Below are positions 1 to 8,940 of a DNA stretch of 64,000 nucleotides, piece after piece. Below the pieces are notes generated by a model that was not told where the DNA came from, did no database searches, and saw only the letters and a program-made list of their open reading frames with translations. Both the position numbers and the translations under genes were made by a program. Source of the stretch: Suttonella sp. R2A3 (lineage in GTDB: Bacteria; Pseudomonadota; Gammaproteobacteria; Cardiobacteriales; Cardiobacteriaceae); assembly GCF_021513215.1 (NCBI RefSeq), contig NZ_CP090975.1:1357501-1421500 (forward strand). The letters run 5' to 3'. Position 1 is the first letter of the stretch; the number at the start of each line of letters is the position of its first letter.

Positions 1-1263
1 TGCTTTGTATTCTGCATCTAACGGTAGGCGCCATACGGGGTCTTCTGCTTGCTCACCAGCGTCAAATAGTGCCGATTGCAGCGCATCATCGTTGCCCATC
101 AGTCCGGCACGATGCGAGCCAAGCGCGATCACACAGGCGCCAGTCAAGGTTGCCATATCAATGACTGCCTGTGGCTCGTAGCGTTCGGCATAGGTTAGCG
201 CATCACAAAGAATCAAACGGCCTTCCGCGTCGGTATTAAGTACTTCGATCGTTTTGCCCGACATGCTGGTTAAGATGTCGCCAGGGCGAGTCGCGCCACC
301 ATCAGGCATATTTTCAACCGTCGGAATCAGGGCAACGACATGCAGCGGTAATGCGCGTTCACACAGCGCTTTCATCGTGCCGAAAACCGCGGCAGCACCA
401 CCCATGTCGTATTTCATCTCATCCATCGCCGCACCGGGTTTCAGTGAAATCCCGCCGCTATCGAAGGTGACGCCTTTACCAACCAGCACAATCGGCTTTT
501 TATTCACCGCTTTTTTCGGCTTATGCTCGATGATGATAAAGCGTGGATCTTCTTTACTGCCTTGGGCAACGCCAAGTAGTGCGCCCATCTTGAGTTCTTT
601 GATTGCTTTTTTCTTCAGTACCTCGACTTTTAACGCGCTGTACTGTTCGGCGAGTTTTTCTGCTTGGTGGCCAAGGTATTTCGGCGTGCATACATTGGGT
701 GGCAAATTGCCTAAATCACGCGTTAAAGCGCTGCCTTTAGCCCAAGCGTCAATATGCGCTAAAGTCTCTTCAAAGGCTTTGACTTGTTTGCGTTCGGTGG
801 TAAACGTCCAATGTCGCACAGCTTGTTTTTTCGCTTTTTTGTTTTTTTGCGTCTTATAAGCATCAAAACGATAGTTGGCGTTGGCTATGGCGCGCGTCAC
901 GCGAGCTAAGCCTTGAAGTTCGTCAGCGCACGCTTCTTGTAAGGTCATAACCACACTATGCCAGTGGGTTTTGCTGAGTTTGCTAAACACAGCATTCGCT
1001 GCTTTTTCTAGGGATTGGCGAGAATCTTCAGCGCACACCACCAGCACACGCGAAGTAGCGATACCGCTCACATCAACAAAGACCATTGTCTCACCAGCAC
1101 TTTCCGGGAGGTTGCTTTGTTCGTGTTGCTGGCTGAAATAGCCATTGCTGGCTTCATCAAGCGCGGTGAGTGAACGGCAAAATTGGCCGGCTTCATTAAG
1201 CGCAACCACTACCACATCTGCCTCAATATTTGCTGCTGAGGCAGAACGTACGTCATACTTCAT
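1..1263 (-). CDS. pepA: Leucyl aminopeptidase (cytosol aminopeptidase), 3' end cut off by window
   Basis: M17-family metallo-aminopeptidase that removes N-terminal residues from peptides in the cytoplasm; in some gammaproteobacteria PepA also binds DNA. The reverse-strand translation gives 421 residues and stays open to the window edge, so roughly 80 C-terminal residues of a ~500-residue family are missing. Seen motifs are VGKGVTFDSGGISLKP and the family signature NTDAEGRL, which carry metal and catalytic residues. Three ATG codons sit in a row; the third (at 1263) is best spaced from the GGAG at 1271-1274. It is divergent from lptF, the arrangement known in other gammaproteobacteria. Confidence 0.96.
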   Translation of the reverse strand, partial: MKYDVRSASAANIEADVVVVALNEAGQFCRSLTALDEASNGYFSQQHEQSNLPESAGETMVFVDVSGIATSRVLVVCAEDSRQSLEKAANAVFSKLSKTHWHSVVMTLQEACADELQGLARVTRAIANANYRFDAYKTQKNKKAKKQAVRHWTFTTERKQVKAFEETLAHIDAWAKGSALTRDLGNLPPNVCTPKYLGHQAEKLAEQYSALKVEVLKKKAIKELKMGALLGVAQGSKEDPRFIIIEHKPKKAVNKKPIVLVGKGVTFDSGGISLKPGAAMDEMKYDMGGAAAVFGTMKALCERALPLHVVALIPTVENMPDGGATRPGDILTSMSGKTIEVLNTDAEGRLILCDALTYAERYEPQAVIDMATLTGACVIALGSHRAGLMGNDDALQSALFDAGEQAEDPVWRLPLDAEYKA

Positions 1264-1351
1264 CATCATTCTCCAGAAAATACAGAATAACCCAAGCAGG
1301 GCAACAAAGCGTTAGGATATCATGCCTATGGTGAACATTCCTTGCTTTAGG

Positions 1352-1381
1352 TGTAAATCCATAAACGGTTTCCGATATAAT
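1352..1381 (+). promoter_or_regulatory. Putative sigma70 promoter of lptFG
   Basis: A perfect -10 hexamer TATAAT (1376-1381) lies 18 bp after a weak -35 candidate TGTAAA (1352-1357). It sits about 50 bases before the lptF start in the divergent pepA/lptF gap. The -10 is convincing; the -35 matches only half of the consensus. Confidence 0.5.
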
Positions 1382-1433
1382 GCCTGTTTTTTCATCATAA
1401 TCGTCTGTTAACGACCCAATCAAACGCCATCCA

Positions 1434-2483
1434 ATGCCTATACTGCATCGCTACATCGCCCGTGAGACCTTGCGTATTTTTCTCGCCACCAGTCTTATCT
1501 TGTTGGCGATTATTGTCAGTTTTCGCTTATCGAGCCTGTTAAGCAGCGCTGCTGCTGGTGATCTTTCTTTGGCAGCGGTGTGGCAGGTCATCGTGTTAAT
1601 GAGTATCCGTTTTTTGCTCACCTTGATGCCAGTGGCGCTGATTATCGCGATCACCCTAACCCTAGGGCGACTTTATAATGAACAAGAGCTTTATGCAGCA
1701 TTTGCCTGCGGCATGAGTCGTGCGCATATTCGTCGCGCGCTGCTGTGGATTGTATTGCCGCTGGCCTTGTTGATGACGCTGGGTAATGTGTATTTATTGC
1801 CCTATGTGTCGGCAAAACAAGACAGCGTTAATGATCAAGCCCAGCAAGAAGCGGCGATGCTGTTGTTTCAGCCTAATGAATTTCGGCGCCTGGCTGATGG
1901 CAGTGTCGTATATGCAGAGTTAGCGCGTGGTGATCAACTTGGCGGCTTTTTTGTCTATCGACAAACCCAGGGCGAACCCAGTGCGATTGTGGCGCCAGAA
2001 GGTAAGTTAAGCGCTAAAGACGGCGTACGGCACCTGCATTTATATGATGGCTTTCGTACAACCTGGGATAGCGCACTAAATCCTGAAGAAAGCAATTTTA
2101 CGACCTTTAGCGAAGCCACTTTACGTTTACCAGAGCAAACAGCTGCCGCCAGCCATCGCCTGCGCAATGTGCCCACGCATGCCTTGGATGACAGCCCGGC
2201 GCACATTGCTGAGCTGCAAAATCGTCTGAACCCGACGTTTGCTTTGCTTATTTTTGTTTTGCTGATGCCGCTGCTCACCCAAACCGCACCGCGTAGCGGT
2301 CGCTACCAACGCCTGATCCCCATTTTTGTGCTGTTTGCGCTCTATCTTAATGTGCAGGAATTTATCAGCAAAGCGGTGGAAAAAGGTGCGATCAGTCCGT
2401 GGCCTGGTAGTTTGTGGCTGCATATCGCCCTTGTCGGGTTGCTCGTTTTCGTGTGGCTAGTCTATGCAAGGAGGCGTGCATGA
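1434..2483 (+). CDS. lptF: LPS export ABC transporter permease LptF
   Basis: YjgP/YjgQ-family inner-membrane permease. With LptG and the ATPase LptB it extracts lipopolysaccharide from the inner membrane and passes it to LptC and the periplasmic bridge. The 349 residues have the family layout: N-terminal helices beginning IARETLRIFLATSLILLA, a periplasmic beta-rich region around residues 125-255, and C-terminal helices ending in basic residues. ACGMSRAHIRR near residue 97 matches the cytosolic coupling helix that contacts LptB. No strong ribosome binding site precedes the ATG. It overlaps lptG by four bases (ATGA). Confidence 0.94.
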   Translation: MPILHRYIARETLRIFLATSLILLAIIVSFRLSSLLSSAAAGDLSLAAVWQVIVLMSIRFLLTLMPVALIIAITLTLGRLYNEQELYAAFACGMSRAHIRRALLWIVLPLALLMTLGNVYLLPYVSAKQDSVNDQAQQEAAMLLFQPNEFRRLADGSVVYAELARGDQLGGFFVYRQTQGEPSAIVAPEGKLSAKDGVRHLHLYDGFRTTWDSALNPEESNFTTFSEATLRLPEQTAAASHRLRNVPTHALDDSPAHIAELQNRLNPTFALLIFVLLMPLLTQTAPRSGRYQRLIPIFVLFALYLNVQEFISKAVEKGAISPWPGSLWLHIALVGLLVFVWLVYARRRA

Positions 2484-3532
2484 ATCGTTTTGACCGTTAT
2501 GTATTGCGCACTTTGCTTGGTGCGACAGCGATTGCCTTAATTTTCTTACTCGGCATCGATATCCTTATTCAGAGCGCTGATGACGTCGATAATATCGGCA
2601 AAGGGCAATACAGTGTAGGGACGATGTTGCTGGTTCAGCTCTATAACCTGCCGCAACGCATTGTCTTGTTTGCGCCAGCCGCAGTGCTGATTGGCGGCAT
2701 TATGGGCTTGGGACAGCTCGGCAGCCAGAATGAGCTGACCGTCGTGCAGGCCTGTGGTGTTTCGCGACTGCGCTTGGCACGTAGTGGGTTGCTGCTGGCT
2801 GCTTTGCTTGGTATGGCGTTGTTGGTGGTTGGGGAAACCCTATCGCCACAGGCGAGCGCGAAAGGTGATTTGTTGCGCGCTCAGGCGCTTGGGCGAAGCG
2901 CTGCTTTGAGTAGTGATGAAGGGCTGTGGCTAAACAGCAGTGGTGTCATCACGCGCATTGGTAAACTCAACGAAGACGGCAGTTTGGGTCGTCTGACCTT
3001 TTTCCAGCGTGAAGAAGGCAATAGCATTCAGATTGCTTTAGCCTCGCGCGCAACCTATCAAGACGGGGGTTGGCAGCTTAACGACTATCGTGGCAGTCGC
3101 CTTGATCCGCAAGCGATGGATGCTTTACCTGCACAAAGCACGTGGCAGACCAACCTGCAGCCGAAAGATTTAAGTTTGCTCGCCGAACAAAACCAATTTC
3201 CCAGCTTGAGTGAGCGTTACCGACAAACGCAATTCTTGCGCGCTAATGGGCTAAATTATCGCGCTGAAAGCTTGGCGTTATGGCAGAAACTGCTGCTGCC
3301 TTTATCTACTTGTACGATGCTCCTGCTCGCTTTACCGTTTGCGTTTAACCATGGACGCAGCGCCAATCAAGGTTCGCGATTGGTCGTGGGGATTTTGATC
3401 GGGGTGAGCTATTACGTTGTTGAAGGGATTGCCGGTAATTTAAGTTTGTTATTGGGCGCACCACCGCTACTTGGCGCACTGTTGCCGATCACACTTTTTG
3501 CCTTATTACCGATTTATTTATTACATCGATAA
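2480..3532 (+). CDS. lptG: LPS export ABC transporter permease LptG
   Basis: Second permease of the LptB2FG lipopolysaccharide extractor, 350 residues. It begins MNRFDRYVLRTLLGATAIAL, has ACGVSRLRLARSG as the coupling-helix region, a periplasmic jellyroll-like middle and C-terminal membrane helices. The start at 2480 is set by a strong AAGGAGG a few bases upstream and by the ATGA overlap with lptF; an upstream in-frame start would lie inside lptF and lacks this site. LptF and LptG as adjacent coupled genes is the standard arrangement. Confidence 0.94.
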   Translation: MNRFDRYVLRTLLGATAIALIFLLGIDILIQSADDVDNIGKGQYSVGTMLLVQLYNLPQRIVLFAPAAVLIGGIMGLGQLGSQNELTVVQACGVSRLRLARSGLLLAALLGMALLVVGETLSPQASAKGDLLRAQALGRSAALSSDEGLWLNSSGVITRIGKLNEDGSLGRLTFFQREEGNSIQIALASRATYQDGGWQLNDYRGSRLDPQAMDALPAQSTWQTNLQPKDLSLLAEQNQFPSLSERYRQTQFLRANGLNYRAESLALWQKLLLPLSTCTMLLLALPFAFNHGRSANQGSRLVVGILIGVSYYVVEGIAGNLSLLLGAPPLLGALLPITLFALLPIYLLHR

Positions 3533-3770
3533 TGTCTGAGGTTAGATTTTTATAAATTAATCTTAATGATAACATTATAAATTACTTAACAAATTTTTAT
3601 TTCTCTATTATATCGAACTGACCGAGTCCATTATAAACCGTTGTGCTAATTAAAAATATTTAGGTTAGTAACAAACTATACCTATTGCTAATTCCTTGCG
3701 AAAATATTAAGGTATATCCGCTGGGGATGAGCCCTGCGCACATCGTCTATTAATTTTTAGAGGCAATAAT

Positions 3771-5237
3771 ATGACAGCGGATACCACATATAACTACCGT
3801 GTCGTCAAACAGTTTACTTGGGCGGCGATTGTTTTTGGTGTCATCGGGATGTTGGTTGGCGTGTTTATCGCTGCTCAACAATACTGGCCTGATATGACCG
3901 AAGGCATTTCATTTTTAGCATACGGACGACTGCGTCCATTGCACACCAACGCAGTAATTTTCGCGTTTGGTGGTAATGCCCTGTTTGCGACATCTTATTA
4001 CGCCGTACAACGCACTTGTGGCGTACGGTTGATTTCAGACAAGCTTGCAGCGTTTACGTTTTATGGCTTTAACCTCGTGATTCTTGGCGCGGTATTAACC
4101 TATCCATTCGGTTTTACCCAAGGTAAAGAATATGCTGAGTTAATCTGGCCATTAGATATCTTGCTCACGGTCGTTTGGGTGGCTTATGCCATCGTGTTCT
4201 TCTTTACCATTGGTAAGCGTAAAGAAAAGCATATCTATGTCGGTTTGTGGTTCTTCGGCGGTTATATTATTGCGGTTGCATTACTGCATATCTTCAATAA
4301 CCTTGAAATTCCAGTAGCTAACTATCAGGCAGGCAGCTTTATGGGTGTGCTCGCTTCTGTTGATTGGCTGCACTCTTATCCATTGCTCTCAGGCGCTACT
4401 GGCGCGATGACTCAGTGGTGGTACGGACACAACGCCGTAGGGTTTTTCTTGACTGCAGCGTTCTTGGGGATGATGTATTACTTCGTGCCTAAGCAAGCAG
4501 AACGTCCGATTTATTCATACCGCCTGTCAATCATGCACTTCTGGGCATTGATTTCGATTTATATGTGGGCGGGCCCGCACCACCTGCATTACACAGCGTT
4601 ACCAGACTGGACACAAACTTTAGGTATGGTGTTCTCAGTGGTTCTGTGGATCCCATCATGGGGTGGCATGGTTAACGGTATGATGACGCTTTCAGGCGCA
4701 TGGAACAAACTGATTACTGACCCGATTATTCGCTTCATGTTCGTGGCGTTATCGTTCTACGGTATGTCGACCTTCGAAGGTCCGATGATGGCGATCAAAG
4801 AAGTCAACGCACTCTCGCACTACACCGAATGGACCGTTGGTCACGTACACTCTGGTGCATTGGGCTGGGTAGCGATGATCACCATGGGTTCGATTTATCA
4901 CATGTTGCCGCGTCTGTACGGTAAAACCGAAATGTACAGCCGTAACTTGATCTTCGTTCACTTCTGGCTCGCAACCATCGGTATCATTCTCTACGTAACC
5001 TCTATGTGGGTAGCCGGCATCATGGAAGGCTTGATGTGGCGTGAAACTTATGCTGATGGCACATTGGTTTACACCTTCGCGCAAATCCTTGAGAAGAAAT
5101 ACATCTTCGTCTTGGTACGTTTCTTAGGTGGTGTTGCATTCCTCAGCGGCATGGTGTTGATGTTCTATAACTGCTTGATGACACTCAAAAACAAGCCAGC
5201 TAAAGAAGCATCTGTTAGTCAACCGCAAACTGCATAA
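3771..5237 (+). CDS. ccoN: cbb3-type cytochrome c oxidase subunit I (CcoN)
   Basis: Catalytic heme-copper subunit of the high-affinity cbb3 terminal oxidase, which reduces O2 at the inner membrane and pumps protons. The 488 residues have the usual 12 helices. Metal-ligand histidines are visible: H58 (LHTNAV, low-spin heme), H220 in WWYGHNAVG and H270/H271 in GPHHLHY (CuB), and H358/H360 in VGHVHSG (hemes b3 and b). AGAGG precedes the ATG. The 238 bases upstream are very AT-rich; I saw neither an ORF there nor a clear Anr/Fnr box (TTGAT-N4-ATCAA), though such control is usual for this operon. First gene of ccoNOQP. Confidence 0.97.
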   Translation: MTADTTYNYRVVKQFTWAAIVFGVIGMLVGVFIAAQQYWPDMTEGISFLAYGRLRPLHTNAVIFAFGGNALFATSYYAVQRTCGVRLISDKLAAFTFYGFNLVILGAVLTYPFGFTQGKEYAELIWPLDILLTVVWVAYAIVFFFTIGKRKEKHIYVGLWFFGGYIIAVALLHIFNNLEIPVANYQAGSFMGVLASVDWLHSYPLLSGATGAMTQWWYGHNAVGFFLTAAFLGMMYYFVPKQAERPIYSYRLSIMHFWALISIYMWAGPHHLHYTALPDWTQTLGMVFSVVLWIPSWGGMVNGMMTLSGAWNKLITDPIIRFMFVALSFYGMSTFEGPMMAIKEVNALSHYTEWTVGHVHSGALGWVAMITMGSIYHMLPRLYGKTEMYSRNLIFVHFWLATIGIILYVTSMWVAGIMEGLMWRETYADGTLVYTFAQILEKKYIFVLVRFLGGVAFLSGMVLMFYNCLMTLKNKPAKEASVSQPQTA

Positions 5238-5254
5238 CATAAGGGAGAGGAATC

Positions 5255-5869
5255 ATGAAAACCATAGGTCATGCATTTGTAGAAAAAAGCATTGTTACAA
5301 TGGGATTGTTGATCTTGTTGGCGGTAATTTGGGGTGGGATTGTACAAATTCTTCCCCTGCCATTTGACAAGACGTTGACAACTTCAGAATACGTTAAACC
5401 ATATGATCCATTGCGTTTAGCAGGCTTTAACACCTATATCGAAGAAGGGTGTTATGGCTGTCATTCACAGATGATTCGTCCGTTCCGTTGGGAAACTGAG
5501 CGTTATGGACACTATTCAGTGGCTGAAGAATCCATCTATGATCGCCCATTCCAGTGGGGATCGAAGCGTACTGGCCCTGATTTAGCACGTATCGGCGGCA
5601 AATATGCTAATGATTGGCATGTTCTGCACTTGCTCAACCCACGTAATGTGGTACCGCAATCTAATATGCCGGCTTATCCATGGTTAGCTGAAACACCGGT
5701 TGATGTTGAGCGTACTGTGAAAAGTATGCGTACCAAGATGGCACTTGGCGAACCCTACACCGAAGAAGACATTGCAGCAGCAGCTGCCGCATTGGAAGGA
5801 AAAACCAAAATGGACGCTGTGGTCGCGTACCTGCAAGGTTTAGGTGTGGCGTTCCAGGAGAACCGGTAA
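5255..5869 (+). CDS. ccoO: cbb3-type cytochrome c oxidase subunit II (CcoO)
   Basis: Monoheme, membrane-anchored cytochrome c subunit that passes electrons to CcoN. The 204 residues start with one transmembrane helix (about 12-33). The heme c site is C66-Y-G-C69-H70, followed by SQMIRPF, and the distal ligand is the methionine in [10 protein letters not shown] (M138). Length and motifs are typical of the family. A GGGAGAGG stretch precedes the ATG, 17 bases after ccoN. Confidence 0.97.
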   Translation: MKTIGHAFVEKSIVTMGLLILLAVIWGGIVQILPLPFDKTLTTSEYVKPYDPLRLAGFNTYIEEGCYGCHSQMIRPFRWETERYGHYSVAEESIYDRPFQWGSKRTGPDLARIGGKYANDWHVLHLLNPRNVVPQSNMPAYPWLAETPVDVERTVKSMRTKMALGEPYTEEDIAAAAAALEGKTKMDAVVAYLQGLGVAFQENR

Positions 5870-5872
5870 GCC

Positions 5873-6052
5873 ATGGCTTTTTGGCAAAGTCTTATAACGG
5901 TAGTACTGTTTGTGGCGTTCATTCTAATGGGCATCATCCTGTACTACCCAAGACGCAATCAGCCTTATAAAGATGCTGGGAAATTGGCGCTTAAAGAAGA
6001 TGACGACGCGCTAATTAACCCACGGCATAATACAGAACATCATGAGAGGTAA
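5873..6052 (+). CDS. ccoQ: cbb3-type cytochrome oxidase subunit CcoQ
   Basis: Small single-helix subunit that stabilises the cbb3 complex in other bacteria. The 59-residue reading frame begins MAFWQSLITVVLFVAF, has one hydrophobic segment up to about residue 23, then YYPRRNQPYKDAGKLAL and an acidic tail. The YYPR-near-helix pattern and the position between ccoO and ccoP identify it. It starts three bases after the ccoO stop and ends three bases before ccoP. Confidence 0.9.
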   Translation: MAFWQSLITVVLFVAFILMGIILYYPRRNQPYKDAGKLALKEDDDALINPRHNTEHHER

Positions 6053-6055
6053 ATC

Positions 6056-6961
6056 ATGTCTACCATTGCATTATTAGTTGCAATCATCTCGATTGGACAC
6101 CTTGTGGCTTACGTTGTCTTCGTCATGTGGACAAGCCGCATACAACCGAGCGATAACGCACCAGAAGGTGAGATTATCGATCATTCTTGGGATGGTATCC
6201 AAGAATATAACAACCCGTCACCACGTTGGATCCTTGTTCTTTTCTATTTAGGGATTGTTTTTGCGGGTGTTTATTTGGTGTTATATCCAGGCGTATGGAA
6301 AGGCGTTTTGGGTTGGACACAGATTGGGCAGTTTGAAGAAGCGAGCGCTAAAGCCGATGCCAAAGCGCAAGAGTATTTTTCATTCTACGACACCAAAACC
6401 GTTGAAGAACTCGCGCAAAATGAGCAGGCGTTGGCCTCTGGGCACCGCATCTTCTTACAAAACTGTGCGGTTTGTCATGGTTCTGATGCAGCCGGTACCC
6501 CTGGAAGCTATCCGAACTTAACTGACAATGATTGGTTGTGGGGTGGCAGTAGCGATAAAATCGTACAGACCATCACCAACGGTCGTAAGGGTAACATGCC
6601 TCAATATGGTGCGCTTGCTGAACCAAGCCAGGAAGAGATGGTGGCTGTTGCTAATTATATTCATGAGCTCGGTGGACGTGATGCTGATGCTACTGCAGCA
6701 GCGCAAGGTAAAGATCTTTATAACAAGAGCTGTATTGCCTGTCACGGTGCGGATGGTACCGGTAACGAAATGCTAGGTGCACCAGATCTCACCGATGATA
6801 TCTGGCTCTATAGTCAAAATGGGACAATTGATGATATTGTCAGTCAGATGGTTAGTCCGAAAAATCACGAGATGCCGGCATGGAAAGAAGGCTTAGGCGA
6901 GCAAAAAATCAAGGTTGTTGCCGCTTATGTCTACTCACTAAGCGACCATTCATCACAATAA
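6056..6961 (+). CDS. ccoP: cbb3-type cytochrome c oxidase subunit III (CcoP), diheme
   Basis: Diheme cytochrome c subunit that takes electrons from soluble donors and feeds CcoO. The 301 residues have two N-terminal helices (about 4-26 and 59-79), linked by the conserved DGIQEYNNPSPRWI segment, then two cytochrome c domains with heme sites C137-A-V-C-H141 and C226-I-A-C-H230. GNMPQYG and HEMPAWKEGL provide methionine ligand candidates. GAGAGG precedes the start. A strong terminator follows, separating the structural operon from the assembly genes. Confidence 0.97.
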   Translation: MSTIALLVAIISIGHLVAYVVFVMWTSRIQPSDNAPEGEIIDHSWDGIQEYNNPSPRWILVLFYLGIVFAGVYLVLYPGVWKGVLGWTQIGQFEEASAKADAKAQEYFSFYDTKTVEELAQNEQALASGHRIFLQNCAVCHGSDAAGTPGSYPNLTDNDWLWGGSSDKIVQTITNGRKGNMPQYGALAEPSQEEMVAVANYIHELGGRDADATAAAQGKDLYNKSCIACHGADGTGNEMLGAPDLTDDIWLYSQNGTIDDIVSQMVSPKNHEMPAWKEGLGEQKIKVVAAYVYSLSDHSSQ

Positions 6962-6974
6962 TCGTTGCTAACTT

Positions 6975-7009
6975 AAAGCCCGCCGTAGAGGCGGGCTTTA
7001 TTGCTTTTT
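6975..7009 (+). terminator. Rho-independent terminator after ccoNOQP
   Basis: A perfect 10-bp stem AAAGCCCGCC / GGCGGGCTTT with a 5-base loop (6985-6989) is followed by a T-rich run. It lies 14 bases after the ccoP stop. Confidence 0.92.
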
Positions 7010-7076
7010 ATTCCAATAAAAGCTAATATAAAATTTATTCTATAATAAAAAAATCATTGCTTCATGAGGTATTGCT

Positions 7077-8441
7077 ATGGCGCGTCCACAAGCACCAGCT
7101 TACGATAAGCACGTTAAAATTCGCCCACGACCGGTTAAAGGTCGTTTTCAGACTTTGCGCAAAACAGCAGTGGTGGTTTTGCTGTTGATTTTTCATGCCC
7201 TACCGTTTTTCCAATGGAATGGTAGACAGGCGATCTGGTTTGATTTAGCGAACCGTCGTTTTTATATTTTTGATCTCAATATCTGGCCACAAGATTTTAT
7301 CTTGCTGACCTTTATTTTGCTCGGCTTAGCTCTGGTGCTGTTTTTTGTCACCGCTTTACTTGGGCGGGTTTGGTGTGGCTATGCGTGCCCACAAACCGTT
7401 TATACCGAAGTGTTTTTGTGGATTGAAGAAGCGGTAGAAGGTAACCGTTCTGAGCAACTTAAACTGGTTCGTGCGCCTTGGAGTTTTAACAAAATTGTTA
7501 AGCGCGTAGCCAAATATGGGGCATGGATCCTGGTGGGCTTAATTACCGGGATTGGTTTTGTGGCCTATTTCTATCCTATTCGCCAATTGATTCCTGACTT
7601 TTTTACGGGTTCGTTGCCTTTGATGGGCTATTTTTGGATTTTATTTTATGGTGGCTTTTGTTATATGCAAGCCGGCATTATGCGTGAAAAGTTCTGTAAA
7701 TTCATGTGCCCATACGCGCGCTTTCAAGGTGCGATGTTTGATCGTGATACCCTCATTATTGCCTATGATGAAGAGCGTGGTGAACCGCGTCGTCGTCTGA
7801 AGCGTAAAGACCGTGAAAACCCTGAAGATCTGGGCTTTTGTGTCGATTGTACAATGTGTGTACAAGTCTGCCCTACTGGGATAGATATTCGTGATGGCTT
7901 GCAATTAGAGTGTATTGCCTGCGCGCTGTGTATTGATGCCTGTGATGGGATGATGGATCAGATTGGCGCGCCACGTGGCCTGATTCGTTATACGTCAACT
8001 AAGTCACTTGAAGGTGGTACAACACGATTCCTGCGACCCAAAACCTTTGGTTATGGTTTGGTGTTATCTGTCGCGTTCACCCTGTTTATTTTCGCGATTG
8101 TGACCAAGAGTAATGTTGATCTCAGTATTGTGCGTGATCGTAATGTGTTATCGCGAGAAATTGCTGGCGATCAGATACAAAACATTTACAATGTTAATAT
8201 TATGAACAAAACCGAGCGCGCACGCAGCTATGTGCTTAGCGTCAGTGGGATTGAAGGGGCTGTCATTGACGGCAAAACTGAATATGATGTGGGTGCGGCG
8301 CAAGTCGAAGATCAAACCATTCGCGTGAATATCCCAAAAGCCTCATTGAGTATGCCAAGTCAAGAAATTCTCTTTACGGTGACGCCTGATGATGATGCGG
8401 ATGATGCGGTCAGTATTGAATCTAAATTCTTGAAATTGTAA
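7077..8441 (+). CDS. ccoG: Cytochrome c oxidase accessory protein CcoG (FixG/RdxA)
   Basis: Membrane-bound iron-sulfur protein needed for cbb3 assembly; in Rhodobacter the homologue reduces Cu(II) during copper delivery to the oxidase. The 454 residues have an N-terminal membrane domain with LLGRVWCGYACPQTVYTEVF and REKFCKFMCPYARFQ, then a double ferredoxin cluster around residues 258-300 with CVDCTMCVQVCP and CIACALCIDACD, a helix near 330 and an Ig-like periplasmic C-terminal domain. A GAGGT site precedes the ATG. First of the ccoGHIS assembly set. Confidence 0.96.
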   Translation: MARPQAPAYDKHVKIRPRPVKGRFQTLRKTAVVVLLLIFHALPFFQWNGRQAIWFDLANRRFYIFDLNIWPQDFILLTFILLGLALVLFFVTALLGRVWCGYACPQTVYTEVFLWIEEAVEGNRSEQLKLVRAPWSFNKIVKRVAKYGAWILVGLITGIGFVAYFYPIRQLIPDFFTGSLPLMGYFWILFYGGFCYMQAGIMREKFCKFMCPYARFQGAMFDRDTLIIAYDEERGEPRRRLKRKDRENPEDLGFCVDCTMCVQVCPTGIDIRDGLQLECIACALCIDACDGMMDQIGAPRGLIRYTSTKSLEGGTTRFLRPKTFGYGLVLSVAFTLFIFAIVTKSNVDLSIVRDRNVLSREIAGDQIQNIYNVNIMNKTERARSYVLSVSGIEGAVIDGKTEYDVGAAQVEDQTIRVNIPKASLSMPSQEILFTVTPDDDADDAVSIESKFLKL

Positions 8442-8445
8442 ATAA

Positions 8446-8940
8446 ATGAGCAGAGAACAAACCCAGATACCGTGGTATAAAAACTACATTCTCATCCTCG
8501 CGATCAGCATTCCCCTACTGACTGTAGCGGGGAGCATGTTTACGATTTATCTCGCGATAAGTAGTAAAGATTCAGCGGTGATTGAAACCTATCAAAAACA
8601 AGGTCTCACGCCCGGTAAGCGTAGTGTTTATCCGAATGAGATTGCGATTACTGGCGATATCAGTAATGGGGCATTAACCTTGACCACGGATCCTGCGATT
8701 GAAGAACCGCTCACCTTGATTCTGGAGCACGCGACACGTGCTAATCTAGATCAAGAGTTAACGTTAAACGCTTTTTCGCCGAACGTGTATCCGATTAGCG
8801 ATCGTACAGTTGAGGATATCAAAGGTAACAAATGGTACGTCAAAGTACATCCAAGCAACGATCCACAATGGGAAATGGTGGGGCAAAGCGACAACCGTCA
8901 TTCAGATGCCGAGCCTAGTATCAGCTTAACTTTGCCATGA
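8446..8940 (+). CDS. ccoH: cbb3 oxidase assembly protein CcoH (FixH family)
   Basis: FixH-family single-helix protein required for stable cbb3 assembly and found associated with CcoP and CcoN in other bacteria. The 164 residues have one N-terminal helix (about 13-35, starting after PWYKNYILILAISIP) and a periplasmic beta-rich domain. Its gene starts four bases after ccoG and overlaps ccoI by four bases (ATGA), which supports the assignment since the family is weakly conserved. Confidence 0.88.
   Translation: MSREQTQIPWYKNYILILAISIPLLTVAGSMFTIYLAISSKDSAVIETYQKQGLTPGKRSVYPNEIAITGDISNGALTLTTDPAIEEPLTLILEHATRANLDQELTLNAFSPNVYPISDRTVEDIKGNKWYVKVHPSNDPQWEMVGQSDNRHSDAEPSISLTLP

Noticed and set aside
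254-859. 201-residue plus-strand reading frame inside pepA
   Set aside because: It is antisense to the strongly conserved pepA frame, has a low-complexity Ser/Phe-rich composition and no ribosome binding site.
3533-3770. Possible Anr/Fnr box before ccoN
   Set aside because: Looked for TTGAT-N4-ATCAA; only poor partial matches such as TTGTGCTAATTAAA were found, too weak to report.
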